From Shewanella waksmanii ATCC BAA-643 (lineage in GTDB: Bacteria > Pseudomonadota > Gammaproteobacteria > Enterobacterales > Shewanellaceae): a stretch of DNA of 64,000 nucleotides. A program made the position numbers and the translations under genes. The notes beneath the pieces are model-generated. The model had not been told where the DNA came from. It saw only the letters and a list, made by a program, of their open reading frames with translations, and did not search any database. This document shows positions 1-10,248 of this stretch, piece after piece (the first letter of the stretch is position 1; each line of letters opens with the position of its first letter). The stretch covers positions 1 through 64,000 of the forward strand of contig NZ_JAEH01000011.1 in the NCBI RefSeq assembly GCF_000518805.1. Reading direction: 5' to 3'.

Positions 1-41
1 ATGGATGTGGTGAATGTCATTAATGCAGGAGCATTTAAGGA

Positions 42-100
42 CCTTGCCTCAGAACCGCTAAATTCTCACTGAGTGACTAAATGTTTATACTGATTGGTAT
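42..100 (+). repeat. Truncated right end of the 265-bp MITE-like repeat (copy A)
   Basis: This stretch matches the last ~59 bp of the repeats at 42122-42386 and 50675-50938 and ends in the terminal motif TTATACTGATTGGTAT (85-100). The bases before 42 do not match the other copies, so the copy is truncated or recombined rather than merely cut by the window edge. A second partial end, TGATTGGTATAA, follows at 109-120. No gene lies to its left within the window. Confidence 0.8.
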
Positions 101-132
101 AAGATAATTGATTGGTATAAAACAGCAGACAT

Positions 133-160
133 AAAAAAACCGGCTTAAGCCGGTTTTTTT
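133..160 (-). terminator. Bidirectional rho-independent terminator of rpsT
   Basis: A perfect 12-bp stem (AAAAAAACCGGC / GCCGGTTTTTTT) with loop TTAA lies 19 bp past the rpsT stop codon. Read on the minus strand it ends in a run of T, so it would end the rpsT transcript. It is equally good on the plus strand. Confidence 0.85.
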
Positions 161-178
161 AATTCGCTATACGAAAAA

Positions 179-445
179 TTAAGCAGCTAGTGCTTTAATT
201 TTTGCGTTTAGACGAGCCTTATGACGTGCAGCTTTATTCTTGTGAATAAGGCCTTTAGTCGCCATACGGTCAACGATTGGTTGTGCAGCATTAAATGCTT
301 CAGTAGCCGCTTTGTGATCGCCAGCTTGGATAGCTGCGATAACTTTTTTCACGTAAGAACGTAACATTGAACGACGGCTAGCATTGTGCTGACGACGTTT
401 TTCAGATTGAAGCGCGCGCTTCTTTGCAGACTTGCTATTAGCCAA
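179..445 (-). CDS. rpsT: 30S ribosomal protein S20
   Basis: Small basic primary 16S rRNA-binding protein of the 30S subunit. The 88-residue product beginning [20 protein letters not shown] and ending in an Ala/Lys-rich helix is typical in length and sequence for S20. The start is the TTG at 445-443: it follows TAGGAG at good spacing, and the next residues (ANSKSAKKR) are the family N-terminus; the ATG further upstream would add 21 non-family residues. E. coli rpsT also starts with UUG, a feature linked there to autogenous translational control, so the same may apply here (inference). Divergent from murJ. Confidence 0.97.
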   Translation of the reverse strand: MANSKSAKKRALQSEKRRQHNASRRSMLRSYVKKVIAAIQAGDHKAATEAFNAAQPIVDRMATKGLIHKNKAARHKARLNAKIKALAA

Positions 446-487
446 GGTGCAACTCCTAAAAGGGTTAGATATTTTTAAAGGTCGAGG

Positions 488-516
488 AATATGCCCTTTT
501 TTTGTCACTTTGTCAA
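488..516 (-). promoter_or_regulatory. Sigma70-type promoter for rpsT
   Basis: On the minus strand a consensus -35 TTGACA (516-511) is followed after 17 bp by CATATT (493-488) as -10. It lies about 40-70 bp upstream of the rpsT TTG start. It fits a strong ribosomal-protein promoter but was found by eye only. Confidence 0.6.
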
Positions 517-563
517 TGACAATGATCGAAACTTTATCTTAAAGATAAATTAATCGCTCATAC

Positions 564-592
564 TTGGCGTTTCTCAACCCAACTCGTGTAAT
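564..592 (+). promoter_or_regulatory. Possible sigma70 promoter for the murJ operon
   Basis: TTGGCG (564-569), a 17-bp spacer and TGTAAT (587-592) resemble a sigma70 promoter about 100 bp upstream of the murJ start. An overlapping TAATAT is an alternative -10. By-eye assignment. Confidence 0.4.
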
Positions 593-692
593 ATGGGGCG
601 TAATTCTAGCAGTATTTGAGGCTAGGCAACAGGGGGAAATCCACTTTTCTAGACGCTTGCCCAACCTTTTTTTGCACTTGTCTGGGGGCATT

Positions 693-2252
693 TTGAGCAA
701 GAAACTTTTTAAGTCAGGGATGATCGTCAGTGCTATGACACTGATTTCGCGCGTATTAGGTTTAGTTAGAGATGTGGTTATTGCCAACCTAATGGGGGCC
801 GGAAGCAGTGCTGATGTATTCTTTTTTGCTAACAAAATTCCTAATTTTTTACGCCGATTGTTCGCCGAAGGGGCTTTTGCCCAAGCATTTGTCCCCGTAT
901 TAACAGAGTATCAGCAAAAACAAACTGATGAAGCAGTGCGTGCTTTACTGAGCAAAGTAGCGGGTACTTTAGGTTTAGTCGTTACGATAGTCACCTTGCT
1001 CGGGGTGATTGGCTCTCCGCTATTAACAGCTTTGTTTGGTGGCGGGTGGTTTTTAGCTTGGCTTAATGATGAGCCCAATGGAGAGAAGTTCGAACTCGCC
1101 TCTTTGATGTTGAAAATCACTTTCCCCTATTTATGGTTTATCACTTTTACGGCGTTGGCTGGCTCGATTCTCAATACTCGGGGTCGATTTGCGGTATCGG
1201 CGTTTACGCCCGTTTTTCTTAACGTTGCTATCATTGCGGCTGCACTGTATATCGCCCCCAATATGACCCGACCAGAAATTGGTTTAGCGACTGGCGTATT
1301 TTTGGGTGGATTAATCCAGTTTTTGTTTCAAATTCCATTTCTTTATCGCGAGCGCGCTCTGGTAAAACCAAGTTGGGGCTGGCATCACCCTGGCGTGGTT
1401 AAAATTAGAACCTTGATGATTCCTGCGCTGTTTGGTGTGTCGGTCTCACAAATTAACTTATTGCTTGATACGTTTATTGCCAGTTTCTTGGTAACAGGTT
1501 CAATCAGTTGGCTGTACTACTCAGACAGACTGCTTGAGTTTCCATTGGGGTTATTTGGCATTGCCATTGCGACAGTGATTCTGCCTGCGTTATCAAAAAA
1601 GCATGTTAATGAACAAAGTGAGGGGTTCTCGCACACCATGGATTGGGGGGTTAAAGCGATTTTATTGCTAGGGCTACCCGCGATGTGTGGCTTAATCATC
1701 CTAGCAAAACCTATGTTAATGGTACTGTTTATGCGTGGTGCCTTTAGCTTCGATGATGTTGAAATGGCCTCATACAGTTTAATGGCCTATGGCAGCGGTT
1801 TACTGAGTTTTATGCTGATTAAGGTGCTAGCGCCCGGCTATTATTCACGCCAAGATACTAAAACTCCGGTTCGCTACGGCATTATTGCGATGGTGAGCAA
1901 TATGGTATTTAACCTAATTTTCGCTATTCCGTTTGGCTATGTTGGTTTAGCCATCGCCACCTCGCTATCGGCGCTACTTAATGCAACTTTATTATATCGC
2001 GGTTTGCATAAAGCGGGTGTATACCGAGTTACTCGCCAAACCTTAATGTTCTTTGCTAAAACCGTATTAGCATCTGCTGCCATGGTTTTGTTTATATATC
2101 AATTTGTTCCACCTATTAGTCAATGGGTAGATTTTAGCTTTCTAGTGCGGGTTTACTGGCTGTTTGGGCTGATCTTTGCTGGGGCTTTTGTGTATCTTTT
2201 GGCGATGATTTTGATGGGAATTCGACCTTGGAAACTGAAAGCTGGCTTTTGA
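693..2252 (+). CDS. murJ: Lipid II flippase MurJ
   Basis: Inner-membrane flippase moving lipid II, the peptidoglycan precursor, to the periplasmic face; MOP/MVF exporter superfamily. The product is 519 residues, mostly hydrophobic and consistent with about 14 membrane helices. The early motif ISRVLGLVRDV carries arginines matching those important in the family, followed by FFFANKIPNFLRRLFAEGAFAQAFVPVLTEY, given here only as a region near residue 45-75. The start is taken as the TTG at 693 (SKKLFKSGM), which follows GGGGG; an upstream in-frame ATG at 564 would add 43 residues foreign to the family. First gene of the murJ-ribF-ileS-lspA-fkpB-ispH run. Confidence 0.93.
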   Translation: MSKKLFKSGMIVSAMTLISRVLGLVRDVVIANLMGAGSSADVFFFANKIPNFLRRLFAEGAFAQAFVPVLTEYQQKQTDEAVRALLSKVAGTLGLVVTIVTLLGVIGSPLLTALFGGGWFLAWLNDEPNGEKFELASLMLKITFPYLWFITFTALAGSILNTRGRFAVSAFTPVFLNVAIIAAALYIAPNMTRPEIGLATGVFLGGLIQFLFQIPFLYRERALVKPSWGWHHPGVVKIRTLMIPALFGVSVSQINLLLDTFIASFLVTGSISWLYYSDRLLEFPLGLFGIAIATVILPALSKKHVNEQSEGFSHTMDWGVKAILLLGLPAMCGLIILAKPMLMVLFMRGAFSFDDVEMASYSLMAYGSGLLSFMLIKVLAPGYYSRQDTKTPVRYGIIAMVSNMVFNLIFAIPFGYVGLAIATSLSALLNATLLYRGLHKAGVYRVTRQTLMFFAKTVLASAAMVLFIYQFVPPISQWVDFSFLVRVYWLFGLIFAGAFVYLLAMILMGIRPWKLKAGF

Positions 2253-2317
2253 GTGCTGATTCTCGCGTCTAGCTGGTATATAATCCGCCAACTTATGCTT
2301 GCTAGTTATTGAATGTA

Positions 2318-3253
2318 ATGGAACTGATCCGCGGCATACACAATATTTTGCCAACACATCATGGTTGCGTGCTCACTATCGGTAATTTCGATGGGGTGCA
2401 TCGTGGTCATGCTGAAGTGATTAGTAAACTAGTAAAAAAGGCCGAACAATTTCAAGTTCCAGCTTGTTTGATGACCTTCGAGCCACAACCGCAAGAACTT
2501 TTTCGCGGTGATAGCGCGCCAGCACGATTGAGCTTGTTACGTGACAAGATGAGCTTATTAGATGAGCTGGGTGTTGAGCGATTGCTTTGTGCGAACTTTA
2601 ATAAAAAGTTGGCCAACATGCCTGCACAAGAGTTTATTGAGCAGCTACTGGTCAACAAGCTCGGTGTGCGGTATTTGGTGGTCGGAGATGATTTCTGTTT
2701 TGGCCGTGATCGCCAAGGCAATTTTGACATGCTTAAACGAGCCGGTGAACAATTTGGCTTTGCAGTCGTCAGTACGCAGAGTTTTTTGTTGGGCGACAAA
2801 CGAGTGAGTTCAACAGAAATTCGTCAACTACTGGCCAAAGGCAATTTAGAACAAGCAAGACGATTGCTCGGTCATCCCTTTACTTTATCGGGGCGCGTAG
2901 CACACGGCCAAAAAATTGGTCGAACCATAGGCTTTCCTACCGCGAATATTGCGTTGAAACGCAAAGTATCACCGGTAAGAGGCGTGTTTGCGGTCAAGTT
3001 ACATTGGCATGACAGCGACGTATACGAAGGTGTGGCTAATGTGGGGTTTAGACCCACAGTGAATGGCCAGACTTGTCAATTAGAAGTCCACTTATTTGAT
3101 TTTGATGGTGATCTGTATGGTCGAACTGTTGAGGTTGAATTGGTGGCGAAGATTCGTGATGAACAGCCATTTAAATCTTTAGATGCGCTGAAACGACAGA
3201 TTAAAAATGATGCTGACAGAGCCAAAGCTCTGCTTGGCTTTGATGCAGGCTGA
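2318..3253 (+). CDS. ribF: Bifunctional riboflavin kinase / FMN adenylyltransferase
   Basis: Makes FMN from riboflavin and then FAD, in the cytoplasm. The N-terminal adenylyltransferase domain shows GNFDGVHRGH and VSSTEIR; the C-terminal kinase domain shows GRTIGFPTANI and ends with the LEVHLFDFDGDLYGR segment. At 311 residues it has the normal length. ATG at 2318 (MELIRGIHNI) matches the family start; a TTG three codons earlier is also in frame. It sits 65 bp after murJ and 32 bp before ileS, the conserved gammaproteobacterial order. The product FAD is the cofactor expected for the halogenase-like proteins further along the window. Confidence 0.96.
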   Translation: MELIRGIHNILPTHHGCVLTIGNFDGVHRGHAEVISKLVKKAEQFQVPACLMTFEPQPQELFRGDSAPARLSLLRDKMSLLDELGVERLLCANFNKKLANMPAQEFIEQLLVNKLGVRYLVVGDDFCFGRDRQGNFDMLKRAGEQFGFAVVSTQSFLLGDKRVSSTEIRQLLAKGNLEQARRLLGHPFTLSGRVAHGQKIGRTIGFPTANIALKRKVSPVRGVFAVKLHWHDSDVYEGVANVGFRPTVNGQTCQLEVHLFDFDGDLYGRTVEVELVAKIRDEQPFKSLDALKRQIKNDADRAKALLGFDAG

Positions 3254-3285
3254 GCTCTTTTAGCTAAATAAATGGTATAGGATCA

Positions 3286-6108
3286 ATGAGCGACTATAAA
3301 TCTACATTAAATTTGCCGGAAACTGATTTTCCGATGCGCGGTAACCTGGCTAAACGTGAGCCAGAAATGTTGAAATCATGGACTAAGAATGGTTTATACC
3401 AAAAGATCCGTGAAAGCCGCACAGGCGCAAAACCATTTATTCTTCACGATGGCCCGCCGTATGCTAACGGCAGTATTCATATTGGTCACTCTGTTAACAA
3501 AATTCTTAAAGACATCATTGTAAAGTCAAAGACCCTGTCTGGCTTCGATGCGCCGTATATCCCTGGTTGGGACTGCCATGGTCTGCCGATTGAGCTAAAA
3601 GTAGAGCAAAAAGTGGGTAAGCCAGGCCATAAAGTGACCGCCGGTGAATTCCGCCAGAAATGTCGCGAATATGCTGCTAAGCAAGTCGATGGTCAGCGTG
3701 ATGACTTCATTCGCTTAGGTGTACTTGGTGATTGGCAAAATCCCTATCTCACAATGAACTTTGATACTGAAGCTAATATTGTTCGCTCACTAGCTAAAGT
3801 AATTGATAGTGGCCACTTGCATAAAGGTGTTAAGCCTGTGCATTGGTGTGCTGATTGTGGTTCGGCATTGGCTGAAGCAGAAGTTGAATATGAAGATAAG
3901 ACTTCACCTGCAATTGATGTTGGTTTTACTGCTGTCGACAAACCTGCACTGCTAGCCAAGTTTGGTGTTGAGGCATTGGATATTGATGTGTCGATGGTTA
4001 TCTGGACCACCACGCCCTGGACACTGCCAGCTAACCGCGCTTTGTCATTAGCAGGTGACATTGATTATGACCTCGTCGAATTTGTTAAAGAAGGCCAACG
4101 TGTGGCCATCGTGGTTGCCCAGGCGTTGGTTGAGTCATGCCTGGAGCGTTATGGCGCTGAAAGCCACAAGGTCCTGGGAACAGTTCAAGGCCAGGCGCTT
4201 GAGCTCATGCGCTTTAATCACCCGTTTTATAGCTTTGATGTGCCAGCGATTATTGGTGATCATGTCACTATCGATTCTGGTACTGGTGTGGTTCATACCG
4301 CGCCAGGTCACGGTCAAGACGATTTCGTGATTGGTCAGAAATATGGCCTAGAAGTGGCTAATCCTGTTGGTGACAACGGTGTATACAAGTCTGACACTGA
4401 GTTTTTTGCTGGTCAGCATGTTTTTAAAGCCAATGACAATGTGGTTGCCCTGTTAGAAGAAAAAGGCGCGCTACTCAATCATGTGGCATATCGTCATAGT
4501 TACCCACATTGCTGGCGTCATAAGACTCCAATTATTTTCCGTGCGACGCCGCAGTGGTTCATCTCAATGGACAATAAAGGTTTACGTACGCAGTCGTTAA
4601 AAGAGATTGAGCAAACTCAATGGATTCCTGATTGGGGACAAAGTCGTATTGAGAAGATGGTTGAGAACCGCCCAGACTGGTGTATTTCACGCCAGCGTAC
4701 ATGGGGCGTGCCAATTACACTATTTGTTCACCGCGAAACTGAAGAGTTACACCCAGATAGCGTGTCACTTATGGAGCGGGTTGCCAACCGCATCGAGCAA
4801 GAAGGAATTCAGGCTTGGTGGGACATGGATAGCGCAGAGCTGCTTGGCGATGAAGCTGAGCAATACCGTAAAGTGACTGATACTTTGGATGTGTGGTATG
4901 ACTCTGGCTCGACTTTCTCATCAGTCGTTGCTGCACGTCCTGAATATCATGGCCATGGTGTCGATTTGTACCTTGAAGGTAGCGATCAACATCGCGGTTG
5001 GTTCATGTCATCATTGATGATTTCAACGGCGATGAACGGCAAGGCGCCATACAAACAAGTGTTGACCCATGGTTTCACCGTCGATGGCCAAGGCAGAAAG
5101 ATGTCGAAGTCAGTGGGCAATGTGATAGCTCCTCAGCAAGTGACCAACAAATTAGGGGCTGATATCCTGCGCCTATGGGTTGCTGCGACCGATTACAGCG
5201 GCGAAATGACAGTCTCTGACGAGATTCTAAAACGCAGTGCTGATGCGTATCGTCGTATCCGAAATACCGCTCGTTTCTTATTAGCTAACCTAAACGGTTT
5301 CAACCCTGAAACGGATATGGTCGCTGTTGAAGATATGGTGGCATTAGATCGCTGGGTTGTGCGCCGCGCAGCCACACTGCAAACAGAGATTCTAGAAGCA
5401 TATGAGCAATATAACTTCCACCTAGTTACGCAAAAATTAATGCAGTTCTGCTCGGTGGAGCTAGGTAGTTTCTACCTTGATATCATTAAAGATCGTCAGT
5501 ACACGGCCAAGAGTGACAGCGTTGCGCGTCGTTCTTGTCAAAGTGCCTTGTATCTGATTGCTGAAGCGATGGTACGTTGGATTGCGCCAATTCTAAGTTT
5601 TACTGCTGATGAAATTTGGCAGTTACTGCCTGGTGAGCGCGAACAATATGTGTTTACTCAGCAATGGTATGACGGCCTACAATCAATCACTTTAGAGTCT
5701 GACTTAAGTGATGATTATTGGCAGAGCCTTATCACTGTACGTGATGAAGTGAATAAGAGTATTGAGCAGGCAAGACGTGAGCAACGCGTTGGTGGCTCGC
5801 TAGAAGCCGAAGTGACCTTGTTTGCTGATGAAGAACTTGCTGAGTCGTTAGCGACGCTAGGCGATGAGTTGCGCTTTGTATTGTTGACATCGAACACGCA
5901 GGTTGTGCCTTTAGCACAAGCAGGGGACGATGCGGTAGCGACTGAGCTTGAAGGGCTCAAGCTGCTCGTTGAAAAATCAACCGCACAAAAGTGCGATCGC
6001 TGTTGGCATCACCGCGAAGATGTGGGGCAGGTGACTGAGCATCCACTTCTGTGTACTCGCTGTGTAACCAATATTGAAGGTGACGGCGAAGTTCGTCAGT
6101 TTGCCTAA
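3286..6108 (+). CDS. ileS: Isoleucyl-tRNA synthetase
   Basis: Class I aminoacyl-tRNA synthetase charging tRNA-Ile, with an editing domain against valine. The 940 residues carry the HIGH signature in [11 protein letters not shown] near residue 60, the CP1 editing domain in the middle ([13 protein letters not shown]), KMSKS at about residue 605, and a C-terminal zinc-binding motif (CDRCWHHRE followed by LLCTRC), so it is the zinc-containing bacterial type. It starts at ATG 3286 and is followed after 13 bp by lspA, the usual pairing. Confidence 0.98.
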   Translation: MSDYKSTLNLPETDFPMRGNLAKREPEMLKSWTKNGLYQKIRESRTGAKPFILHDGPPYANGSIHIGHSVNKILKDIIVKSKTLSGFDAPYIPGWDCHGLPIELKVEQKVGKPGHKVTAGEFRQKCREYAAKQVDGQRDDFIRLGVLGDWQNPYLTMNFDTEANIVRSLAKVIDSGHLHKGVKPVHWCADCGSALAEAEVEYEDKTSPAIDVGFTAVDKPALLAKFGVEALDIDVSMVIWTTTPWTLPANRALSLAGDIDYDLVEFVKEGQRVAIVVAQALVESCLERYGAESHKVLGTVQGQALELMRFNHPFYSFDVPAIIGDHVTIDSGTGVVHTAPGHGQDDFVIGQKYGLEVANPVGDNGVYKSDTEFFAGQHVFKANDNVVALLEEKGALLNHVAYRHSYPHCWRHKTPIIFRATPQWFISMDNKGLRTQSLKEIEQTQWIPDWGQSRIEKMVENRPDWCISRQRTWGVPITLFVHRETEELHPDSVSLMERVANRIEQEGIQAWWDMDSAELLGDEAEQYRKVTDTLDVWYDSGSTFSSVVAARPEYHGHGVDLYLEGSDQHRGWFMSSLMISTAMNGKAPYKQVLTHGFTVDGQGRKMSKSVGNVIAPQQVTNKLGADILRLWVAATDYSGEMTVSDEILKRSADAYRRIRNTARFLLANLNGFNPETDMVAVEDMVALDRWVVRRAATLQTEILEAYEQYNFHLVTQKLMQFCSVELGSFYLDIIKDRQYTAKSDSVARRSCQSALYLIAEAMVRWIAPILSFTADEIWQLLPGEREQYVFTQQWYDGLQSITLESDLSDDYWQSLITVRDEVNKSIEQARREQRVGGSLEAEVTLFADEELAESLATLGDELRFVLLTSNTQVVPLAQAGDDAVATELEGLKLLVEKSTAQKCDRCWHHREDVGQVTEHPLLCTRCVTNIEGDGEVRQFA

Positions 6109-6121
6109 GGAAGCCATGTAA

Positions 6122-6649
6122 ATGCCAGCTAATTGGAAAGAGAGTGGCTTGCGTTGGTATTGGATAGTGGTGTTGGTGTTTGTTGCTGACCAACTATCCA
6201 AGCAATGGGTTCTGGCAAGTTTTGACTTGTACGAGTCAATTCAATTGCTACCGTTTTTTAATTTTACCTACGTTAGGAATTACGGTGCTGCATTTAGCTT
6301 CTTAAGTGATGCTGGTGGATGGCAACGTTGGCTGTTCACCTTTGTTGCTGTGGGCTTCAGTACCTTGCTGACAATTTGGTTGCGTAAACAGCCTAGCAGC
6401 ATGTGGCGCCTAAACCTGGCTTACACCCTAGTGATTGGCGGCGCGCTTGGTAACCTAATTGATCGTTTACAGCATGGCTTTGTGGTGGATTTCCTTGATT
6501 TTTACTGGAACAAAAGCCACTTTCCCGCATTTAATATTGCTGACTCAGCGATTTGTGTTGGTGCAGCGTTAATTATTATTGATTCGTTTATAACTGAACG
6601 CGAAGATAAGCAAGCGGCTAGGGCTGACAAGCCAGCGGCAAAGGAGTAG
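6122..6649 (+). CDS. lspA: Lipoprotein signal peptidase (signal peptidase II)
   Basis: Inner-membrane aspartyl protease that cleaves prolipoprotein signal peptides after lipidation. The 175-residue protein has four hydrophobic segments. The two catalytic aspartates are visible in GNLIDR and FNIADSAI, and the NYGAAFSF family motif is present. The C-terminus is a charged tail (EREDKQAARADKPAAKE). It lies in the ileS-lspA-fkpB-ispH operon, 3 bp before fkpB. The beta-hexosaminidase at 33 kb, which has a possible lipobox, would be one substrate (inference). Confidence 0.97.
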   Translation: MPANWKESGLRWYWIVVLVFVADQLSKQWVLASFDLYESIQLLPFFNFTYVRNYGAAFSFLSDAGGWQRWLFTFVAVGFSTLLTIWLRKQPSSMWRLNLAYTLVIGGALGNLIDRLQHGFVVDFLDFYWNKSHFPAFNIADSAICVGAALIIIDSFITEREDKQAARADKPAAKE

Positions 6650-6652
6650 GAC

Positions 6653-7075
6653 ATGACAAACCCTCGTTCATTAGTGTGTCATATGAACATTGTGCTTGAA
6701 GATGGTTCAACAGCTGATAGCACCAAGGCTTCAGGTAAACCTGCAAGACTCAATATTGGTGATGAAAGCCTAAGCCCTGCGTTTGAAGCCCAGCTTGCCA
6801 ATCTTAACGTCGGCGATCAGCATCAGTTTACGTTAGAGCCGGCTGATGCGTTTGGTGAGTCAAACCCTGATGCTATTCATCATCTAGACCGCAGTAAGTT
6901 TCCAGCAGACATGACCTTAGAAGAAGGGGTTATCGTCAGTTTCGGTGGCCCTGGTGGCAGTGAGATTCCGGGGATAGTGAGGGACGTTGCGGGTGACTCG
7001 GTGACTGTTGATCTTAATCATCCTTTGGCTGGCCGCAAGGTGACTTTTGAGCTTGAAGTCGTAGAGGTATTGTAA
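6653..7075 (+). CDS. fkpB: FKBP-type peptidyl-prolyl isomerase, SlpA/FkpB type
   Basis: Cytoplasmic FKBP-fold prolyl isomerase/chaperone of the SlpA-like group. The 140 residues begin with an FKBP strand pattern ([16 protein letters not shown]), then [20 protein letters not shown] and an IF (insert-in-flap) region with [11 protein letters not shown], and end with the [16 protein letters not shown] strand typical of the family. It is tightly packed between lspA and ispH (2-3 bp gaps), as in E. coli. Confidence 0.93.
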   Translation: MTNPRSLVCHMNIVLEDGSTADSTKASGKPARLNIGDESLSPAFEAQLANLNVGDQHQFTLEPADAFGESNPDAIHHLDRSKFPADMTLEEGVIVSFGGPGGSEIPGIVRDVAGDSVTVDLNHPLAGRKVTFELEVVEVL

Positions 7076-7077
7076 TT

Positions 7078-8031
7078 ATGGCGAGTCAACAGCAAGGCAG
7101 TTTACAAATTCAGCTTGCTAATCCACGGGGATTTTGTGCGGGCGTAGATCGGGCTATCAGCATTGTTGAACGTGCACTTGAGCTATTCTCGCCGCCGATA
7201 TATGTGCGTCACGAGGTGGTTCATAACCGTTATGTGGTGCAAAACCTAAAAGATCGCGGTGCGGTGTTTGTTGATGAGCTACATCAAGTGCCCGATGACA
7301 GTATTGTCATCTTTAGTGCTCACGGTGTATCACAAGCGGTGAGAGCAGAAGCTAAATCTCGTGGATTGAAGGTGTTTGATGCAACCTGTCCATTGGTCAC
7401 TAAGGTGCATTTACAAGTGACTCGCGCAAGCCGCAAAGGTATTGAGTGCATTTTAATTGGTCATGCCGGTCACCCTGAAGTTGAGGGGACTATGGGTCAG
7501 TACGATAACCCCGAAGGTGGGGTTTTACTGGTTGAGTCACCAGAAGATGTGGCTAACTTGGTGGTTAAAGATCCTGATAACTTGTGTTTTGTAACCCAAA
7601 CGACCTTGTCGATGGATGATACTGCCGATGTGATTGCTTCTTTGCAGAAACGTTTCCCTTCAATTAAAGGTCCACGCAAGGATGATATCTGTTATGCCAC
7701 GCAGAATCGCCAAGATGCGGTAAGAAACGTGGCCAACAATGTGGATCTTTTCATTGTTGTAGGTTCGAAAAATAGCTCTAACTCTAACCGGCTTAAAGAG
7801 TTGGCAATGAAGAAGGGCACTCAGTCCTATTTAGTCGATAATGCCGATGATATCGATTCAAATTGGTTTGACGGTATCTCCAAAGTTGCTGTTACCGCGG
7901 GAGCTTCTGCGCCAGAAGTGTTGGTTAAACAAGTGATTGATGCTATTGCTCAGCTTGCACCAAGTACTATTGTTGAAGTTGAAGGCCGTAAAGAAGATAC
8001 GGTTTTTGAAGTACCTGCCGAATTAAGGTAG
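7078..8031 (+). CDS. ispH: 4-hydroxy-3-methylbut-2-enyl diphosphate reductase
   Basis: Last enzyme of the non-mevalonate (MEP) isoprenoid pathway, converting HMBPP to IPP and DMAPP with a 4Fe-4S cluster. The three cluster cysteines are in [23 protein letters not shown] and [19 protein letters not shown] and SAHGVSQAV are also family motifs. The 317 residues are full length. It is last in the operon and is followed by a terminator at 8050-8073. Confidence 0.97.
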   Translation: MASQQQGSLQIQLANPRGFCAGVDRAISIVERALELFSPPIYVRHEVVHNRYVVQNLKDRGAVFVDELHQVPDDSIVIFSAHGVSQAVRAEAKSRGLKVFDATCPLVTKVHLQVTRASRKGIECILIGHAGHPEVEGTMGQYDNPEGGVLLVESPEDVANLVVKDPDNLCFVTQTTLSMDDTADVIASLQKRFPSIKGPRKDDICYATQNRQDAVRNVANNVDLFIVVGSKNSSNSNRLKELAMKKGTQSYLVDNADDIDSNWFDGISKVAVTAGASAPEVLVKQVIDAIAQLAPSTIVEVEGRKEDTVFEVPAELR

Positions 8032-8049
8032 TGACTTGCCCAACCAAAT

Positions 8050-8073
8050 AAGGAGCCATATGGCTCCTTTTTT
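8050..8073 (+). terminator. Terminator after ispH
   Basis: A perfect 10-bp inverted repeat (AAGGAGCCAT / ATGGCTCCTT) followed by T residues lies 18 bp after the ispH stop codon. It separates the housekeeping operon from the pilus cluster. Confidence 0.85.
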
Positions 8074-8257
8074 ATTGCTTAAAATTTAGTCTGGATCTAA
8101 TGAATTAGATTTTTAGACACTAATATTACTAGCGTGTAACATCTGACTCATCTATGATTAACTAATACAGCATAAATATAGCTAAGATTAAGATTTTTAA
8201 AGGGTAAATCACTTTTTTGTAGTCAAAAATGTGACGATTTCAGAGGGTTTGACACTC

Positions 8258-8812
8258 ATGGTTCAAAATGGCAGAGGCTTTTCCTTAATTGAGGTCATGG
8301 TAGCGTTAGTGATCTTAGTCATTGGTTTAGTCGGTGTTTTTAACTTACATGTGGTTGCGAAACGAGGCAGTTTTGAGTCTTTTCAGCAAACCCAGGCATC
8401 TTATTATGCCAACGATGTCATTAATCGCATGAAGCTAAATCGCAATGAGCTAGCAAACTATGCGGGGAGTTATTCTGGCAACCTTTCTGAGCCGGCAAAA
8501 TCATGCGATGTTGCGGTGGCAGCGAATGCGATATGCACAACGACAGAAACTCGGCAATGGGATCTGTATCAGTGGGAGCAATTATTTACTGGCGCTGCTG
8601 AGCAAGTTGGGGGCAGAAATGTCGGTGGATTGGATACCCCAACAGCCTGTGTTTCGGTGCAAGGTAATGGCACGGTAACGGTAGTGATGGCATGGCGCGG
8701 TATTCGTGAGGTGTCTGATGGTGCAGCAAATAATGATAGCAGCTTTGTTAAAGGCTGCGGTACGGCGAGTGATCGGCGCCGAATTTTTGTTTTGAACACG
8801 GTAATTATATAA
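8258..8812 (+). CDS. pilV: Type IV pilus minor pilin PilV
   Basis: Minor pilin of the type IVa pilus, thought to help prime pilus assembly with PilW, PilX and PilY1. A short leader precedes the prepilin peptidase site G/FSLIEVMVALVILVIGLVGVF, with Glu at +5 of the mature protein and a long hydrophobic helix. The mature part is a 170-residue globular domain with three visible cysteines. ATG 8258 follows GAGGG; an upstream GTG at 8231 is less likely. First gene of a tight run (pilV, pilW, pilX, pilY1, pilE). Confidence 0.88.
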   Translation: MVQNGRGFSLIEVMVALVILVIGLVGVFNLHVVAKRGSFESFQQTQASYYANDVINRMKLNRNELANYAGSYSGNLSEPAKSCDVAVAANAICTTTETRQWDLYQWEQLFTGAAEQVGGRNVGGLDTPTACVSVQGNGTVTVVMAWRGIREVSDGAANNDSSFVKGCGTASDRRRIFVLNTVII

Positions 8813-9796
8813 ATGGGATTAACGCACAGACAAGCGATTATTCGCCAGGCAGGCATGTCATTAGTTGAGTTGATGGTGGCAATGGTGACTAGTCTTTTTT
8901 TAGCTGCGGGTGTGTTCGCCATGTTCAATATGTCAGCCACCAATGTGACAACGACTAGTCAGTTTAGTCAGCTGCAAGAAAGTGGCCGTATAGGTTTAGC
9001 GTTGATAGAGCGAGATATCACCCAACTAGGCTTTATGGCAGATATGACCGGAACAGATTTTGTGCTTGGCAGTAATACTCAGGTTTTGGCTGGTGCAGTT
9101 GGTAACGATTGTATTGGTGCTGGCCTTAATAACGCAACACTACCCAATAACCAACCGGCTCATTTTCGCCGCTTATGGGGTTATGAAGCCGGCGTTAGTG
9201 CTCAATCTTTTGCTTGTTTAAATGGTGTCGAGACTGGCACTGATGTCATTCAGGTTAAGCGTTTACTCGGGCCAAGCACATTAGCACCAAATAACCCTAC
9301 ACGTTACTACATAGGCGCGACAGCTAACCAAGCAATATTTTTTACCGGAGCTCAGGCTACACCGGTACTAGCTAATGGTAGATTTTGGGAGTATCAACAT
9401 CATATATATTTTATTCGCAATGATGGTGATATTCCCGTGTTACGCAGACGGACTCTATCGGTCAATAATGGCATGAACAATGAAGAGCAGCTAGTCGAAG
9501 GTATAGAGAATATGCGCATTCTATATGGGTTTGATAATGATGGTGACGATACGGCAGATACCTATATGCCAGTACAGAATGTTACAACGTTGATGTGGGA
9601 TAATGAACTATTTCAACGTCTGGTTTCTATGAGAATCTTTTTGTTGGTTAGGTCAACTGAAGCTGATCGTAGTTATACCAATAACACTCAATATACTTTG
9701 GGTGATAAAACGATTGCAGCGCCTGGGGATAACTTTAGGCGTAAGGTTGTGTCGAGTACTATCGTACTTGAAAACCCAGTAATGATAAGAAATTAG
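8813..9796 (+). CDS. pilW: Type IV pilus minor pilin PilW
   Basis: Large minor pilin (327 residues) of the type IVa pilus. The prepilin signal RQAG/MSLVELMVAMVTSLFLAAG lies at residues 11-34 with Glu +5. The C-terminal half (FDNDGDDTADTYMPV, about residues 240-255) matches the PilW-type domain with an acidic, possibly cation-binding loop. The start directly follows the pilV stop and the gene runs into pilX with a 12-bp gap, so they are surely cotranscribed. Confidence 0.88.
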   Translation: MGLTHRQAIIRQAGMSLVELMVAMVTSLFLAAGVFAMFNMSATNVTTTSQFSQLQESGRIGLALIERDITQLGFMADMTGTDFVLGSNTQVLAGAVGNDCIGAGLNNATLPNNQPAHFRRLWGYEAGVSAQSFACLNGVETGTDVIQVKRLLGPSTLAPNNPTRYYIGATANQAIFFTGAQATPVLANGRFWEYQHHIYFIRNDGDIPVLRRRTLSVNNGMNNEEQLVEGIENMRILYGFDNDGDDTADTYMPVQNVTTLMWDNELFQRLVSMRIFLLVRSTEADRSYTNNTQYTLGDKTIAAPGDNFRRKVVSSTIVLENPVMIRN

Positions 9797-9808
9797 TTGG
9801 TTACATTT

Positions 9809-10246
9809 ATGAATAAACAACAGGGCATGGTGTTATTTTTTTCGCTTATAGGCTTACTGATTATGACAGTGATTGGTGTAGCTTTAGCGACGAATTCCAG
9901 CCAGTCGATGCGAATGGCTGGAGCAGGTTCTGAGCGAGTCGAGGCTATGGCAGCAGCTCATGGGGCACAGGCGCGTGTTTTATCTACTGCAGCCGGCGCA
10001 ACCATGGCCAATATGAATGCAACGATGACGACTGTCGACAATACATTGGGGAGTGATGTCACCAATACATTAGCCCCATTGAATGTCCAAGATGTTAGCT
10101 GTCAACGAAGCACGAAAGCCAGTTCCGCAAATTTGATTAGTTGCCGACGTGTTGAGGTATCTAGTGCTGCTGCATTTGGTCGTAGCAATCTGGGGCAACT
10201 TACTGTAGTGGCAGGTGTAGAGCAAGAAGTTCTCACTGGGAGTTAA
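9809..10246 (+). CDS. pilX: Type IV pilus minor pilin PilX
   Basis: PilX-type minor pilin of 145 residues. The N-terminus MNKQQG/MVLFFSLIGLLIMTVIGVALA has a prepilin-type site and helix but lacks the usual Glu at +5 (Phe instead), as in several PilX proteins, which fits a position at the pilus tip complex. A Ser/Ala/Thr-rich middle and two to three cysteines follow. ATG 9809 is preferred to an in-frame TTG directly after the pilW stop. PilY1 begins 2 bp after its stop. Confidence 0.82.
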   Translation: MNKQQGMVLFFSLIGLLIMTVIGVALATNSSQSMRMAGAGSERVEAMAAAHGAQARVLSTAAGATMANMNATMTTVDNTLGSDVTNTLAPLNVQDVSCQRSTKASSANLISCRRVEVSSAAAFGRSNLGQLTVVAGVEQEVLTGS

Positions 10247-10248
10247 TT

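Noticed and set aside
42-120. Tandem TGATTGGTATAA units as the start of a CRISPR or satellite array
   Set aside because: Only two units, explained by the doubled end of the MITE-like element; no regularly spaced repeats occur anywhere in the window.
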